From contig JAAWDY010000007.1 of the NCBI GenBank assembly GCA_022793995.1, positions 1 to 45,395 on the forward strand: DNA of 45,395 nt, written 5' to 3'. Of this stretch, positions 7,840 through 15,574 are shown piece after piece. A program made the translations under genes and the position numbers. The notes under the pieces are model-generated. The model was given only the letters and a program-made list of their open reading frames with translations. It was not told where the DNA came from and did no database searches. The number at the start of each line of letters is the position of its first letter. Position 1 is the first letter of the stretch. The DNA comes from Coprococcus sp. Its GTDB lineage: Bacteria > Bacillota > Clostridia > Lachnospirales > Lachnospiraceae.

Positions 7840-8547
7840 TTATAAATTACGTTTCATATACTGCAAAACAACACTGGAAAACTCCCTGCTGCGCAGCCGC
7901 GATACAGGAACCTCCCTGCCGTTGTCCATATATGCGGTTCCATTTTTATAGCCTTTTAAATGCTTTAGATTAATCAGATAACTTCTATGACACCGGAAAA
8001 ACCGGTTGTCCAGTTTGGTTTCCAGATTTTCGATCCGTTCATAATAATCAACGACCTCAGATGAAGCCAGGTTCAAGTATATTTTCCGGTCTATGATCTC
8101 ACAGAAAATAATATCATTCAGGTCAATGATACGACTCTCATATCCCTTTTGGATGAGCAGGCTGGCATCAATGGCATTCTGCAAGGAAACAAAACAACGC
8201 TCCATTGTTTTTTCAAACTGTTTTTCTCCGATCGGCTTTACCAGATAATCATAGGCCTCCACCTCAAAAGACTGGAATACCATCTCCTTAAGCACTGTAA
8301 TAAAGATCAGAATTCCCCGAAACTTACCTGCTCTCAGTCTCCTCGCTGTTTCCATGCCGTTGATCTCTTTCATCTGAATATCCAGAAACAGGATGTCGAT
8401 CTGCCCATCGTATTTCAATAGTTCTTCTCCACTGGAAAACCGGAGGATGATTGTCTCCATGTTTTTTCTGCGAAAAAAACCAGTAACCATTGTCCGTATG
8501 TGGTCGGACATATATTTTTCATCATCGCAAATCGCAATACGGATCAT
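7840..8547 (-). CDS. LytTR-family response regulator (AgrA-like)
   Basis: Residues 1-120 are a receiver domain with the acidic pair in CDDEK and the phosphoacceptor in DILFLDIQM; residues 135-235 are a LytTR DNA-binding domain (DIIFCEIIDRKIYLNL, then FFRCHRSYLINLKHL). Such regulators bind paired 9-bp repeats upstream of target genes. An AAGGAG ribosome site supports the ATG. It lies 65 bp downstream of the histidine kinase gene, its likely partner. No agrB/agrD-type peptide genes are in the window, so the input signal is unknown. Confidence 0.93.
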   Translation of the reverse strand: MIRIAICDDEKYMSDHIRTMVTGFFRRKNMETIILRFSSGEELLKYDGQIDILFLDIQMKEINGMETARRLRAGKFRGILIFITVLKEMVFQSFEVEAYDYLVKPIGEKQFEKTMERCFVSLQNAIDASLLIQKGYESRIIDLNDIIFCEIIDRKIYLNLASSEVVDYYERIENLETKLDNRFFRCHRSYLINLKHLKGYKNGTAYMDNGREVPVSRLRSREFSSVVLQYMKRNL

Positions 8548-8612
8548 AACAGCATCTCCTTTGAAATTACGGCCAACTGCTTTTTCTCTTTTCGGCCATA
8601 GAAAGCAGCGGA

Positions 8613-9941
8613 TTAATCCGTTTGCTGTGAAACGCCTTCTGAATGCCGTGGAAGGATCAGCAGGACTTGAAGGACAAATACATTCCCTCGCATCTCTGCA
8701 CTCATGGCGCCGTCATATTTTTCAGCTACCGTTTTTATATTCGACAAACCTGTCCCTTCTTTGAACATGCTATTTCCTTGATAACTGTTCTCGATTTCCA
8801 TCATCAGAAAATCTCCCTGTATACGCCCTGATACACGGATATACTTTTCTGCATCGACATCCATGCTTTTACACGCATGGATCGCGTTATCCAAAGCATT
8901 TGACAGAACAATACAAATGTCAATATCTCGCAGGCCGCAAGGGTACGGCAGAAGGAGTGAACAATCAGCTTGGATCCCCATGCTTTTTGCAATCCCCAGT
9001 TTATTTCCCACCAGAATATCCACTACCGGATGATTCGTGCTGCATGGAAACGACATATTTTCCGCCATCTCATCCATATCCTCAATATAGTTTACCGCCT
9101 GTTCCATTTTCCCATTCTGCAGAAGCTCTTTTATCACTGTAATGTGGTTTCTCACGTCATGGCGAAACGACTTTGTCTCGTCATAATGCGCCTTCGCCTC
9201 CTCCACATATTGCTTCATCGAATGCTCTTCCTGTTCGAGCAGGGATAGTTGTGTGCTGAGCCGAAAACTATGCAGCAGCTTCTTATAGGAAAATAGGATA
9301 CAAAACAGGCTAGCAATCCCCAAAACATGCAGAATCAGCAGCCACCAGTGATTGAATAGATATCCTATCGTTCCAGCGCTCTCTATAATCTCAACTCCAG
9401 ATTCAAGGGAATTGAAATATTCGCCCATAATGAATATCATCAGAATCGGAATAAAGACCAGAAATATATGCTGCATTTCTGCAACAATATAACAGGAATA
9501 ATATCGATAAATAAAAAAATAGCAAATCCCTGTCAACAACAGCGACGCCATCTCACTGGACAGCATAAATACAATACCGGCCGCGGCATGGACACGGAGT
9601 GCGGCAGGCACCGCCAGATACAAAATGGTGGACAAATACTTCACGATTCCGAAACAGAGCAGCATCATTTCCGTCGCCAGCGCAGCGTATAAAATAGAAG
9701 ACTTAAAATTCGCGTGACAGAGTAGCATCCCGCCCAACGTAAGCAAAAGGACAAACGTCCCAAACTCGAGGATTGTGCCGGCCGGGACAAAATCAATGAC
9801 AAAGGCCGCGCATACAGTAAACAGAATATAAACTGGAAACTTTACTTTCTTTTTTAAAATTTTAACAAAGAAATAAAACTGAAAAAATATTTGAGTGCTT
9901 CCCATGATATATACATTGAAAAAATCTATATACTCGGCCAT
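8613..9941 (-). CDS. GHKL-domain sensor histidine kinase (AgrC-like)
   Basis: The 442-residue protein has about six N-terminal membrane helices (to about residue 215), a short coiled linker, an H-box FRHDVRNHITVIKELL, an N-box VLSNALDNAIHACKS, and a G-box EGTGLSNIKTVAEKY. This is the AgrC/CitA-like GHKL architecture that senses peptides or small molecules in the membrane. A GGGAGG ribosome site overlaps the end of the VOC pseudogene. It should phosphorylate the LytTR regulator encoded next in the operon. Confidence 0.92.
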   Translation of the reverse strand: MAEYIDFFNVYIMGSTQIFFQFYFFVKILKKKVKFPVYILFTVCAAFVIDFVPAGTILEFGTFVLLLTLGGMLLCHANFKSSILYAALATEMMLLCFGIVKYLSTILYLAVPAALRVHAAAGIVFMLSSEMASLLLTGICYFFIYRYYSCYIVAEMQHIFLVFIPILMIFIMGEYFNSLESGVEIIESAGTIGYLFNHWWLLILHVLGIASLFCILFSYKKLLHSFRLSTQLSLLEQEEHSMKQYVEEAKAHYDETKSFRHDVRNHITVIKELLQNGKMEQAVNYIEDMDEMAENMSFPCSTNHPVVDILVGNKLGIAKSMGIQADCSLLLPYPCGLRDIDICIVLSNALDNAIHACKSMDVDAEKYIRVSGRIQGDFLMMEIENSYQGNSMFKEGTGLSNIKTVAEKYDGAMSAEMRGNVFVLQVLLILPRHSEGVSQQTD

Positions 9942-9954
9942 TTTACCTCCCTTA

Positions 9955-10240
9955 TTACAGTCTGCTCAAAACACTGGAAATAATCCTCTCCGCGCCGGTC
10001 TCATACTTCACTGTCATTAATTCTGATTTCTGCCGCGGCTTTTTTACTATGGGAAGTCCTATCCAGTCTATCGCACTGTTTGGAGTCACTTTGATCGTTA
10101 CCGCATAACGAAAAGAGACATTATGCGATATTTCTTCCGTAGTCCTGAAATACTTCCAGTCCAAACAAATCCGCATAAATTTTTCTCGCGGCGTTTATGT
10201 CATCCACCGCACCGTATGAATGTTGCACTCTAATTGTCAC
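9955..10240 (-). pseudogene. VOC (glyoxalase-like) family gene, frameshifted
   Basis: From a GTG at 10240 the first frame reads VTIRVQHSYGAVDDINAARK and on through YADLFGLEVFQDYGRN, a recognisable VOC-fold half-domain, and stops at 10121. The homologous continuation ISHNVSFRYAVTIK, DWIGLPIVKK and a degraded ELMTVKYET lies in another frame and ends at 9955. A shift near 10128-10132 therefore separates the halves. The start overlaps the stop of the DUF3795 gene (GTGA), so the intact ancestor was coupled to it. VOC proteins are metal-dependent enzymes or resistance proteins; the original role is unknown. Confidence 0.7.
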
Positions 10241-10785
10241 TTTTTCTTGTGAAGCTTCAGGTCAACCTCTCTACGGCATGCAATCTCCTGAAGCACCCCG
10301 GCTGCAAAAGCGCTTTTCTCTTTGAGCGTGAGAGTTTCCATATCCGGTCTGCTCTCGATTTTCCTGAGCGCCTCCTTAAGCTCCTGCAGATTCAAAAGGT
10401 TTACCGCAACGCAAAAAAGGGTCTTTTTACGGCCGTCATTATAGTCAGACAACAGGATATTCAGTATTTTAATCTTTTCCATCTGTTCTGTATTATAAGC
10501 TTCGACCCCAAACTGCCTGATTTTTTCCAGATCATCCCTTCGGTTCCGATGTGTAATAAAAGAATCAAAATCATCAATATGCTCGTATTTTTCACATGGA
10601 TACTCGTTGCATTGGCAGCAGTATTCTACTCCGCTGTGCTCCATGCTGCACCTTGCAATCCTGCATGACTGATTTCCTTCCCCGCCTCCACAGCCAGGGC
10701 AGTTTTTATTCAAAAACATGGGACAAAGTCCACAATTCAGACCACAAAGGGACAATAATTGATTTTGCCGGTTAAATCCTTTCAT
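10237..10785 (-). CDS. DUF3795 cysteine-rich protein
   Basis: The 182-residue protein has clustered cysteines near its N-terminus: LCGLNCGLCP, KNCPGCGGG, CRIARC and YCCQCNEYPCEKY. This matches the DUF3795 family, whose cysteines probably bind metal; the function is unknown. The remaining 120 residues are helical and charged. The ATG at 10785 is chosen over the open frame from 10881 because CGGAGG lies 5-6 nt before it. The gene lies between the dnd remnant and the VOC pseudogene. Confidence 0.8.
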   Translation of the reverse strand: MKGFNRQNQLLSLCGLNCGLCPMFLNKNCPGCGGGEGNQSCRIARCSMEHSGVEYCCQCNEYPCEKYEHIDDFDSFITHRNRRDDLEKIRQFGVEAYNTEQMEKIKILNILLSDYNDGRKKTLFCVAVNLLNLQELKEALRKIESRPDMETLTLKEKSAFAAGVLQEIACRREVDLKLHKKK

Positions 10786-10825
10786 GATGCCTCCGAACCA
10801 CCACAATATATAGTGTCTCATAGCT

Positions 10826-10912
10826 TTATGCCTTGTTGTTGAACATACGGGCAAACTTGTCTGTATCCAGATTATTCTCATATACTATTTCGAGGTAAAA
10901 TTCCTGATCCAT
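10826..10912 (-). CDS. Possible 28-residue ORF
   Basis: A short frame encodes MDQEFYLEIVYENNLDTDKF and eight more residues, ending MFNNKA. A GGAG/AGAGG purine stretch precedes the ATG. It lies between the dndA pseudogene and the DUF3795 gene. I do not recognise it. It could be a real small protein or the leftover end of a deleted gene. Confidence 0.25.
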   Translation of the reverse strand: MDQEFYLEIVYENNLDTDKFARMFNNKA

Positions 10913-10928
10913 ACCCTCTAACTCTCCG

Positions 10929-11915
10929 TTATTTCATTTGCTTTGCCACATTAATCAAACCCTGAAAACGATCCAATACATCTTCTGTATTCACACCATG
11001 CCCCCAACTGATTCTTACAGAACTTTCAATCTGATCCTTCGGAATTCCCATGGCTGATAAAACATAACTTGAAGAATAGCTTTGGGATGTACAGGCCGAT
11101 CCATTTGATACACCGCAAAATTGTTTTGTAGATATCATCAAGGCTTCAGATGATACTCCCTCAATACATATATCGAGGGTGCTGGGAACACAGTAATCCT
11201 GATCGCCATTGATATGATATGCCAATCCGGACTCGTTCAATATAGACAAAATGCTGTTCTTGATCTTCTTTGCCTGCTCGTTATTACATCTGTACTCCGC
11301 CTCTGCCAGCTCACAGGCTTTTTCCGCATCCCGCAACCAGAGCAACCGGTATCGTACCCGGTCTGATTCCATGCTCCTGCTGCCCTCCGTACATGATCGC
11401 TTTTACTGGAGGAATCTTATAGGATTTATTTCCGGCACCGGTTGGATCATGCCGGTTCCGTTATTTACATGCATCACACTGACTACAAGCGTCCGGTCCG
11501 TAACCCTATTCAAAATGTCTTCTGCCTTTACTCTGCCTGACAAATCCGGAGCTACAAAATCCACCCTGAATTCCTTTTTTTCAAGATGCTTTACCGTTTC
11601 CAATACCGCTTTATGCTCAATAGCCGTTGTTACAATATGTTTTTTTTCGCTTTTTTCAGCATATTCTCTCAGCCCGAGAATTGCGATATTGTTGCTTTCA
11701 GTGGCACCACTGGTAAAAAACACTTCATCTGACTTTACTCCAAGCAGCCCTGCAACCTGTTTTCTTGCAGTTTCCACAACACTGCGTGCATCCTCGCCAA
11801 ATACATGTGTTCGGCTGTCTGCATTGCCAATATGATTTCTGTATACATCAATCATGCAATCAAGCACCCGCTCATCGATGGGCGATGATGCATTATAATC
11901 CAGATAAACACTCAT
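10929..11915 (-). pseudogene. dndA: dndA-type cysteine desulfurase, inactivated
   Basis: The first 160 residues are a normal NifS/IscS-type start (YLDYNASSPIDERV, then FFTSGATESNNIAILG, MHVNNGTGMIQPVPEI). After about 11420 the sequence jumps to what is normally some 70 residues later. In another frame it reads YKIPPVKAIMYGGQQEHGIR and PGTIPVALVAGCG, and after a five-A run (T-run at 11319-11323, one base longer than needed) returns to the first frame for KACELAEAEY through the Cys-loop SNGSACTSQSYSSSYVL to the C-terminus. The lost block normally holds the PLP-binding lysine and the aspartate/histidine that contact the cofactor. The gene follows dndE by 2 nt, which supports its identity as the dnd sulfur donor. 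Confidence 0.85.
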
Positions 11916-11917
11916 AG

Positions 11918-12301
11918 CTACGCCCCTTTGATTACCAATGCTGCAAGGTCATCAATGCTCTTTATAAAACCGGTTCCCCCAAGATGCGCAATTCCTCGCT
12001 CCAGGTTCAACCGAAAATACTTCGCCACGGTATCATCATCTGCAGGGAGTTCCATCTTTATGCACCACGCCTTTACCAACGCTTCATAAAGCTCATAATA
12101 TTCTCCACCAAATGTAAACCAGGACATTTCCAGATTGCTGTCTGCCACAATCGGTACATCTGTGGGAATAGTATTCTCACTGAGCGAATAGCAAAGTGCC
12201 CACCGACATAATATATTCCAGTTTTTAATCCCAGTCTTTCCCTTTAACCTGGATAATTGTTCTTTTGCCTTTTGAGAAAGGTGCACCTGCTTCATGATCA
12301 T
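11918..12301 (-). CDS. dndE: DndE, DNA phosphorothioation protein
   Basis: The 127-residue protein matches DndE: an N-terminal VHLSQKAKEQLSRLKGKTGI segment, NWNILCRWALCYSL, the WFTFGGEYYELYEALVK core and a C-terminal YFRLNLERGIAHLGG. In active systems DndE works with DndC and DndD to replace a non-bridging phosphate oxygen of DNA by sulfur. Its start overlaps the stop of the dndD remnant (ATGATCATG), and dndA follows. The frame looks complete. No dndC is in the window and dndD and dndA are broken, so the protein probably has no complete local pathway. Confidence 0.88.
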   Translation of the reverse strand: MIMKQVHLSQKAKEQLSRLKGKTGIKNWNILCRWALCYSLSENTIPTDVPIVADSNLEMSWFTFGGEYYELYEALVKAWCIKMELPADDDTVAKYFRLNLERGIAHLGGTGFIKSIDDLAALVIKGA

Positions 12302-13266
12302 GACTTCGCTCCAATCAAATACCCTTTTTGTATAGATGTACTTTCTGTCACCTCATCATAATTCAAAGTGAACTCATCACCTATATTATTCTTCATCAAA
12401 TTATAATATCCTTCATCAATCTCTGAATCTGTAGATAATATGATCGTCTGCTCCCCGGCATTCGGAAAATAGGTTGTGATCAGCGCTGTTCTGTGCAAGG
12501 AATCCATACGGGATAGCGGGGTGTCTATGATCACAGGCAGCTTCTTCTTGTTCGCAAGCTTCAAATTACACTCCGTTATGGTTGAAGCAAGTAAGTCAGT
12601 TTTTCTTTTTTGAAGTTCTACACGATATCTTTTTATGATATCTAGTGCCATGTTGGAATATTTTGATATCCTGTCTGCGCTGTCTCTTACTTCTGCGGCA
12701 GCCAGATAAGCTTCCACTCTCTTGTTAAAATCAGAAGTGGCAGCAATCACCCTGGTGTTGATATTGCTTCGTTTTTGCTCTAATTCGGCAATCTGAACTT
12801 GGTCATCAATGATCTTCTGCTCTGATAGTCCGTAGACCATTTGAACCTGGTTGTCTTCTGTACGTTGTTTTACATAAGCAAGAAAACCCTCTCCGGTCTT
12901 CCTATCCCCCGAATAGCCGGACATAAACTCCGAAAAGAAATTGTTTAATTGATGAACGGACTCCTGCATCACTGCACTTGCATGTTCATCTATTGCCTGA
13001 AGCTTGATTTCTGACAGAAGCTCCTCCACAAGCAGCAATGGAAGTTCCTCTGCTATCAATCCATATATTTTCTCATTTTCCTTTGATAGCTCCGCTGACA
13101 AAGTTCCGCGCTTTTTTAACAATTCCTGCCTTTTATTGACGGCGTCTCCACTCTTTGCAGCATATAGCTTGTGCAAGGACTCCAGGGCGTCATTGTCCTT
13201 TAGCAGTTTCGCATTCGCCTTCCCCAATTCCCGGTCTGCTTCTTCATTTCCGAATTCATGCTGCAT
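12298..13266 (-). pseudogene. dndD: dndD remnant (C-terminal half, ATPase motifs missing)
   Basis: The 322-codon frame is the C-terminal half of the SMC/Rad50-like ATPase DndD: long coiled-coil segments, then LPVIIDTPLSRMDSLHR (Walker B and D-loop) and EQTIILSTDSEIDEGYYNLM. The N-terminal Walker A half is absent, because the frame is joined at about 13256 to a helicase fragment. In intact DndD proteins as I know them, about 45 residues that include the ABC signature (LSAGEKQ) lie between the ECNLKLANKK-like helix and LPVIIDTP; here those two are adjacent, so a second, in-frame deletion removed the signature. The product could not bind and hydrolyse ATP normally. Confidence 0.82.
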
Positions 13267-13907
13267 CTTTTGTAAATGTGATCATAGCAATCTCGCCGCT
13301 AATATCGACCGCCGCATCCGCAGCCTTATTACAGAGATATGCCACACGCGACACCATCGAATATGTCTTACCGGTGCCGGCGCCTGCTGTAATCAGTATA
13401 TTCCTGTCAGTTGGTGCATGCTCTATTTCATACTGCTGAAAGTTAAAATCTGTCTTGTCCGACAGTTTTCTTAATATCCTTTCTTCTTCATCGGTCAACA
13501 CCCCTTCTTCAATCAGGAGATCCTTTTCCACATAGGTGTTCAGATCAGGAACAACTTCAACCTCGCAGTTAAAAATGCTATAGCTCTTCTTAACTGTAAC
13601 ATCTTCCACTTTCCAAGTATCAATAACAAGATCCTTCTTATTCGGTCGGATTTTCCTTTCTGTGAACCTTGCTTCAAGTTCTTTAACAATTTTCAGCAAC
13701 GCATCACAATATCCCATCCGGATTCCATCCTTTGACCTTAACGATAAATAGCCCCATATAGGGAGAAATCACGCAAAAATCATACTCGCGCCCATTGATA
13801 CTTCTTGTATTATAAACAATCCAGTCAGATGGAAGATTCTTGTAAAAATCATGCCAAACTTTCTTCTCACCCTCATACTTGGGTTCTTTGTCAATCATCT
13901 TTGCCAT
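13256..13907 (-). pseudogene. NERD-UvrD-type helicase gene, multiply deleted
   Basis: The first piece (ATG at 13907) is a NERD nuclease-related domain: EKKVWHDFYKNLPSDWIVYN, GREYDFCVISPYMGLF and IVKVKGWNP. The usual E-x-K pair reads K-x-K here, so a catalytic acid appears lost. After VKGWNPDGI it joins, with a frame change near 13710, to a helicase piece with the motif I loop ILITAGAGTGKTYSMVSRVA and AMITFTKDAA. The frame then stops where dndD sequence begins. All later helicase motifs are missing. NERD-helicase proteins occur in defence islands, including beside dnd genes, and may have acted with the modification system. Confidence 0.72.
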
Positions 13908-13924
13908 TAGATCTGTACCCCGCC

Positions 13925-14125
13925 TCAATCGTCAATTGCGCTTTTTCCGCTGTTTACCCATTCGTCAAGTTCAGAACGTTTAAATTTCCACATTCTTCCG
14001 ATCTTATAAGCCGGGATATCATTCCCTGGTTTCTTAATCCAGCTACGCAGAGTAGTCGGTTTAACCCCCAGATAAGTAGCAGCCTCTTCCAGGCTAATAT
14101 AGTTTTCCTGATTGTTCATATCCAT
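13925..14125 (-). CDS. Excisionase-family HTH (MerR-type) protein
   Basis: The 66-residue protein is a single winged-helix domain of the excisionase/HTH_17 type: YISLEEAATYLGVKPTTLRS, a linker, and the wing AYKIGRMWKFKRSELDEWV. Such proteins act as recombination directionality factors or small regulators. It is the first gene of the dnd remnant and ends about 18 nt before the NERD gene start. It looks intact. No integrase gene is visible in the window, so regulation of the operon is more likely than excision. Confidence 0.85.
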   Translation of the reverse strand: MDMNNQENYISLEEAATYLGVKPTTLRSWIKKPGNDIPAYKIGRMWKFKRSELDEWVNSGKSAIDD

Positions 14126-14440
14126 ACGCTATTCCTCTTTAAACGATATACAAAACAGTCTACTTTCATTATACATCATAATAGCACAGCGCCCTTGTTT
14201 ATACAATTAGTTTATTAATATTTATTGATATCAAAGTAATTTATCTCACATTATTTGCAGTTCAAAAGAAAAATGAGGTCAGAACAGATTTCTCCATCCT
14301 GACCCCCAAATACACCTTCCTTCCCTGGCGGAAAGCGCCGGACTCCTCTACAACATATTTATTCTTGCCATTGATAACATCCCTGGCTTGTCCCTATGGA
14401 AAGCGAATTTGCCTCAATCTTCAGGGAAGAATGGATAGAC
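14126..14440. other. Intergenic stretch upstream of the dnd remnant
   Basis: This 315-bp AT-rich region holds no convincing gene. A TATAAT box lies at 14168-14173 on the minus strand, about 45 bp before the HTH gene start, without a good -35 box. A terminator-like hairpin lies at 14277-14304. I see no att-type direct repeats. Confidence 0.5.
14264..14304 (-). terminator. Likely terminator of the grd operon
   Basis: On the minus strand GGTCAG and CTGACC form a 6-bp stem with a 16-nt loop, followed by CTCATTTTTCTTTT. It lies downstream of the small ORF that ends the grdI-grdH-BCCT-LysR row. The stem is short, so efficiency is uncertain. Confidence 0.45.
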
Positions 14441-14620
14441 TTAATACGGTTGTTGCCTCTTTGATATCCCAAACCTCCGCTTCACCCCCTGCACGATCTT
14501 ATCAAGATCCATATCCAGATTATAAAAATTTCTCGTGATTTTTGGTTCCATTTTCACCTCATCTTTCCATTCTACACCCGTTTTTGATTCCATTCTCATT
14601 TTCTCCATGGTCTGATACAT
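14441..14620 (-). CDS. Small hypothetical protein after the LysR gene
   Basis: The 59-residue product is charged and Met-rich (MYQTMEKMRMESKTGVEWKD), with a basic C-terminus KRRFGISKRQQPY. It has no membrane segment and I do not recognise the family. The ATG at 14620 fits an AGAGAGG ribosome site 7 nt upstream better than the ATG at 14626. It follows the LysR gene by 30 bp in the same direction, so it may be co-transcribed. Confidence 0.45.
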   Translation of the reverse strand: MYQTMEKMRMESKTGVEWKDEVKMEPKITRNFYNLDMDLDKIVQGVKRRFGISKRQQPY

Positions 14621-14650
14621 ATTCATCCCTCTCTTTCTAAAATTCTATGT

Positions 14651-15559
14651 TTACCGGTCCGCCCATACCTTTCTCACAGCCTCGCCAAAGCATCCGGCTT
14701 TCTCTTCCATCTGCATATCTTCTTTATAGACAAGACTAATATCGCGTCCCTCCCCGGCTTTGGGGATGGGAAATATCAGTATACTTCCTTCGTCCACTTC
14801 TTCCTCCACAGTCTGCTTTGACATGACAGAGATCCCTTTTCCCCGGCATATCAATGTTTTGATCGCCGACCGATCTTCCATATATAAGGTGATTCTCAGT
14901 TTTCTCACGTCGATACCGGCGTTTTTTAATATTCTTTCCCCCTCGCGGCGGGTGCCGGAACCTCTCTCCCTCATGATGAACCGTTCATTCAGAATCCACG
15001 AAATGTTCCCCGCCGCATGCTCTTTAAGCATCCGGTATTTCTCCTGGTTCGGCGCAGCTATGACTAGCTGATCTTTATAAAGAGGAACATATTTACAGTC
15101 CCTTTGCTTCCATATAGTCCCTGTAAATCCTACGTCTGCCAGACTGCAGGAAATGTAATTCACCACCTGGCTGCTGTTCATCTCCAATATTTTCAGTTGT
15201 TTTCCAAAGCATTTCCCGCTAAAATGCAGGAGAATCTCCGGCAAAAGACAGCCTGCAGGTATGGAAGACGCTACCACGATCGTCTGATTCCCGTCCGCTT
15301 TTTTCACAACTCCAAAATGTTCTTTCATCTGCTTTTCCAGCTCCAGGAGCCGCCGAGCATACAAATAAAGCTCCTTTCCATTTTCAGAGAGGTTCACTTC
15401 CCTTGTATTCCTTACAAACAGCCTTACGTTCAATTCCTGTTCCAGCGCGTTGATATGTGCGCTGATGGTCGGCTGCGTCATGAACAATTCACCGGCTGTT
15501 TTGGAAAAGCTGCCGTTTTCCGCAACCTTTACAAATGTCTCTAACTGCCTTAAATTCAT
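14651..15559 (-). CDS. LysR-family regulator (selenium-metabolism-associated type)
   Basis: The 302-residue protein has a complete N-terminal winged HTH (FVKVAENGSFSKTAGELFMT, QPTISAHINALEQELNVRLF) and a two-lobed effector domain (IVVASSIPAGCLLPEILLHF). The N-terminus resembles a LysR subgroup commonly linked with selenoprotein genes in clostridia; the neighbouring selenoprotein gene grdH agrees with that. It lies 15 bp after the BCCT gene and is probably co-transcribed with it. Ligand and target sites are unknown. Confidence 0.88.
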   Translation of the reverse strand: MNLRQLETFVKVAENGSFSKTAGELFMTQPTISAHINALEQELNVRLFVRNTREVNLSENGKELYLYARRLLELEKQMKEHFGVVKKADGNQTIVVASSIPAGCLLPEILLHFSGKCFGKQLKILEMNSSQVVNYISCSLADVGFTGTIWKQRDCKYVPLYKDQLVIAAPNQEKYRMLKEHAAGNISWILNERFIMRERGSGTRREGERILKNAGIDVRKLRITLYMEDRSAIKTLICRGKGISVMSKQTVEEEVDEGSILIFPIPKAGEGRDISLVYKEDMQMEEKAGCFGEAVRKVWADR

Positions 15560-15574
15560 CTGTACATCACACTT

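Noticed and set aside
13004..13474. A 156-codon plus-strand ORF across the dndD/helicase junction
   Set aside because: It is antisense to two recognisable gene remnants and has no ribosome site or family features.
13925..14125. The HTH gene as excisionase of an integrative element
   Set aside because: No integrase or attachment repeats are visible nearby, and this HTH type is also common in ordinary operons.
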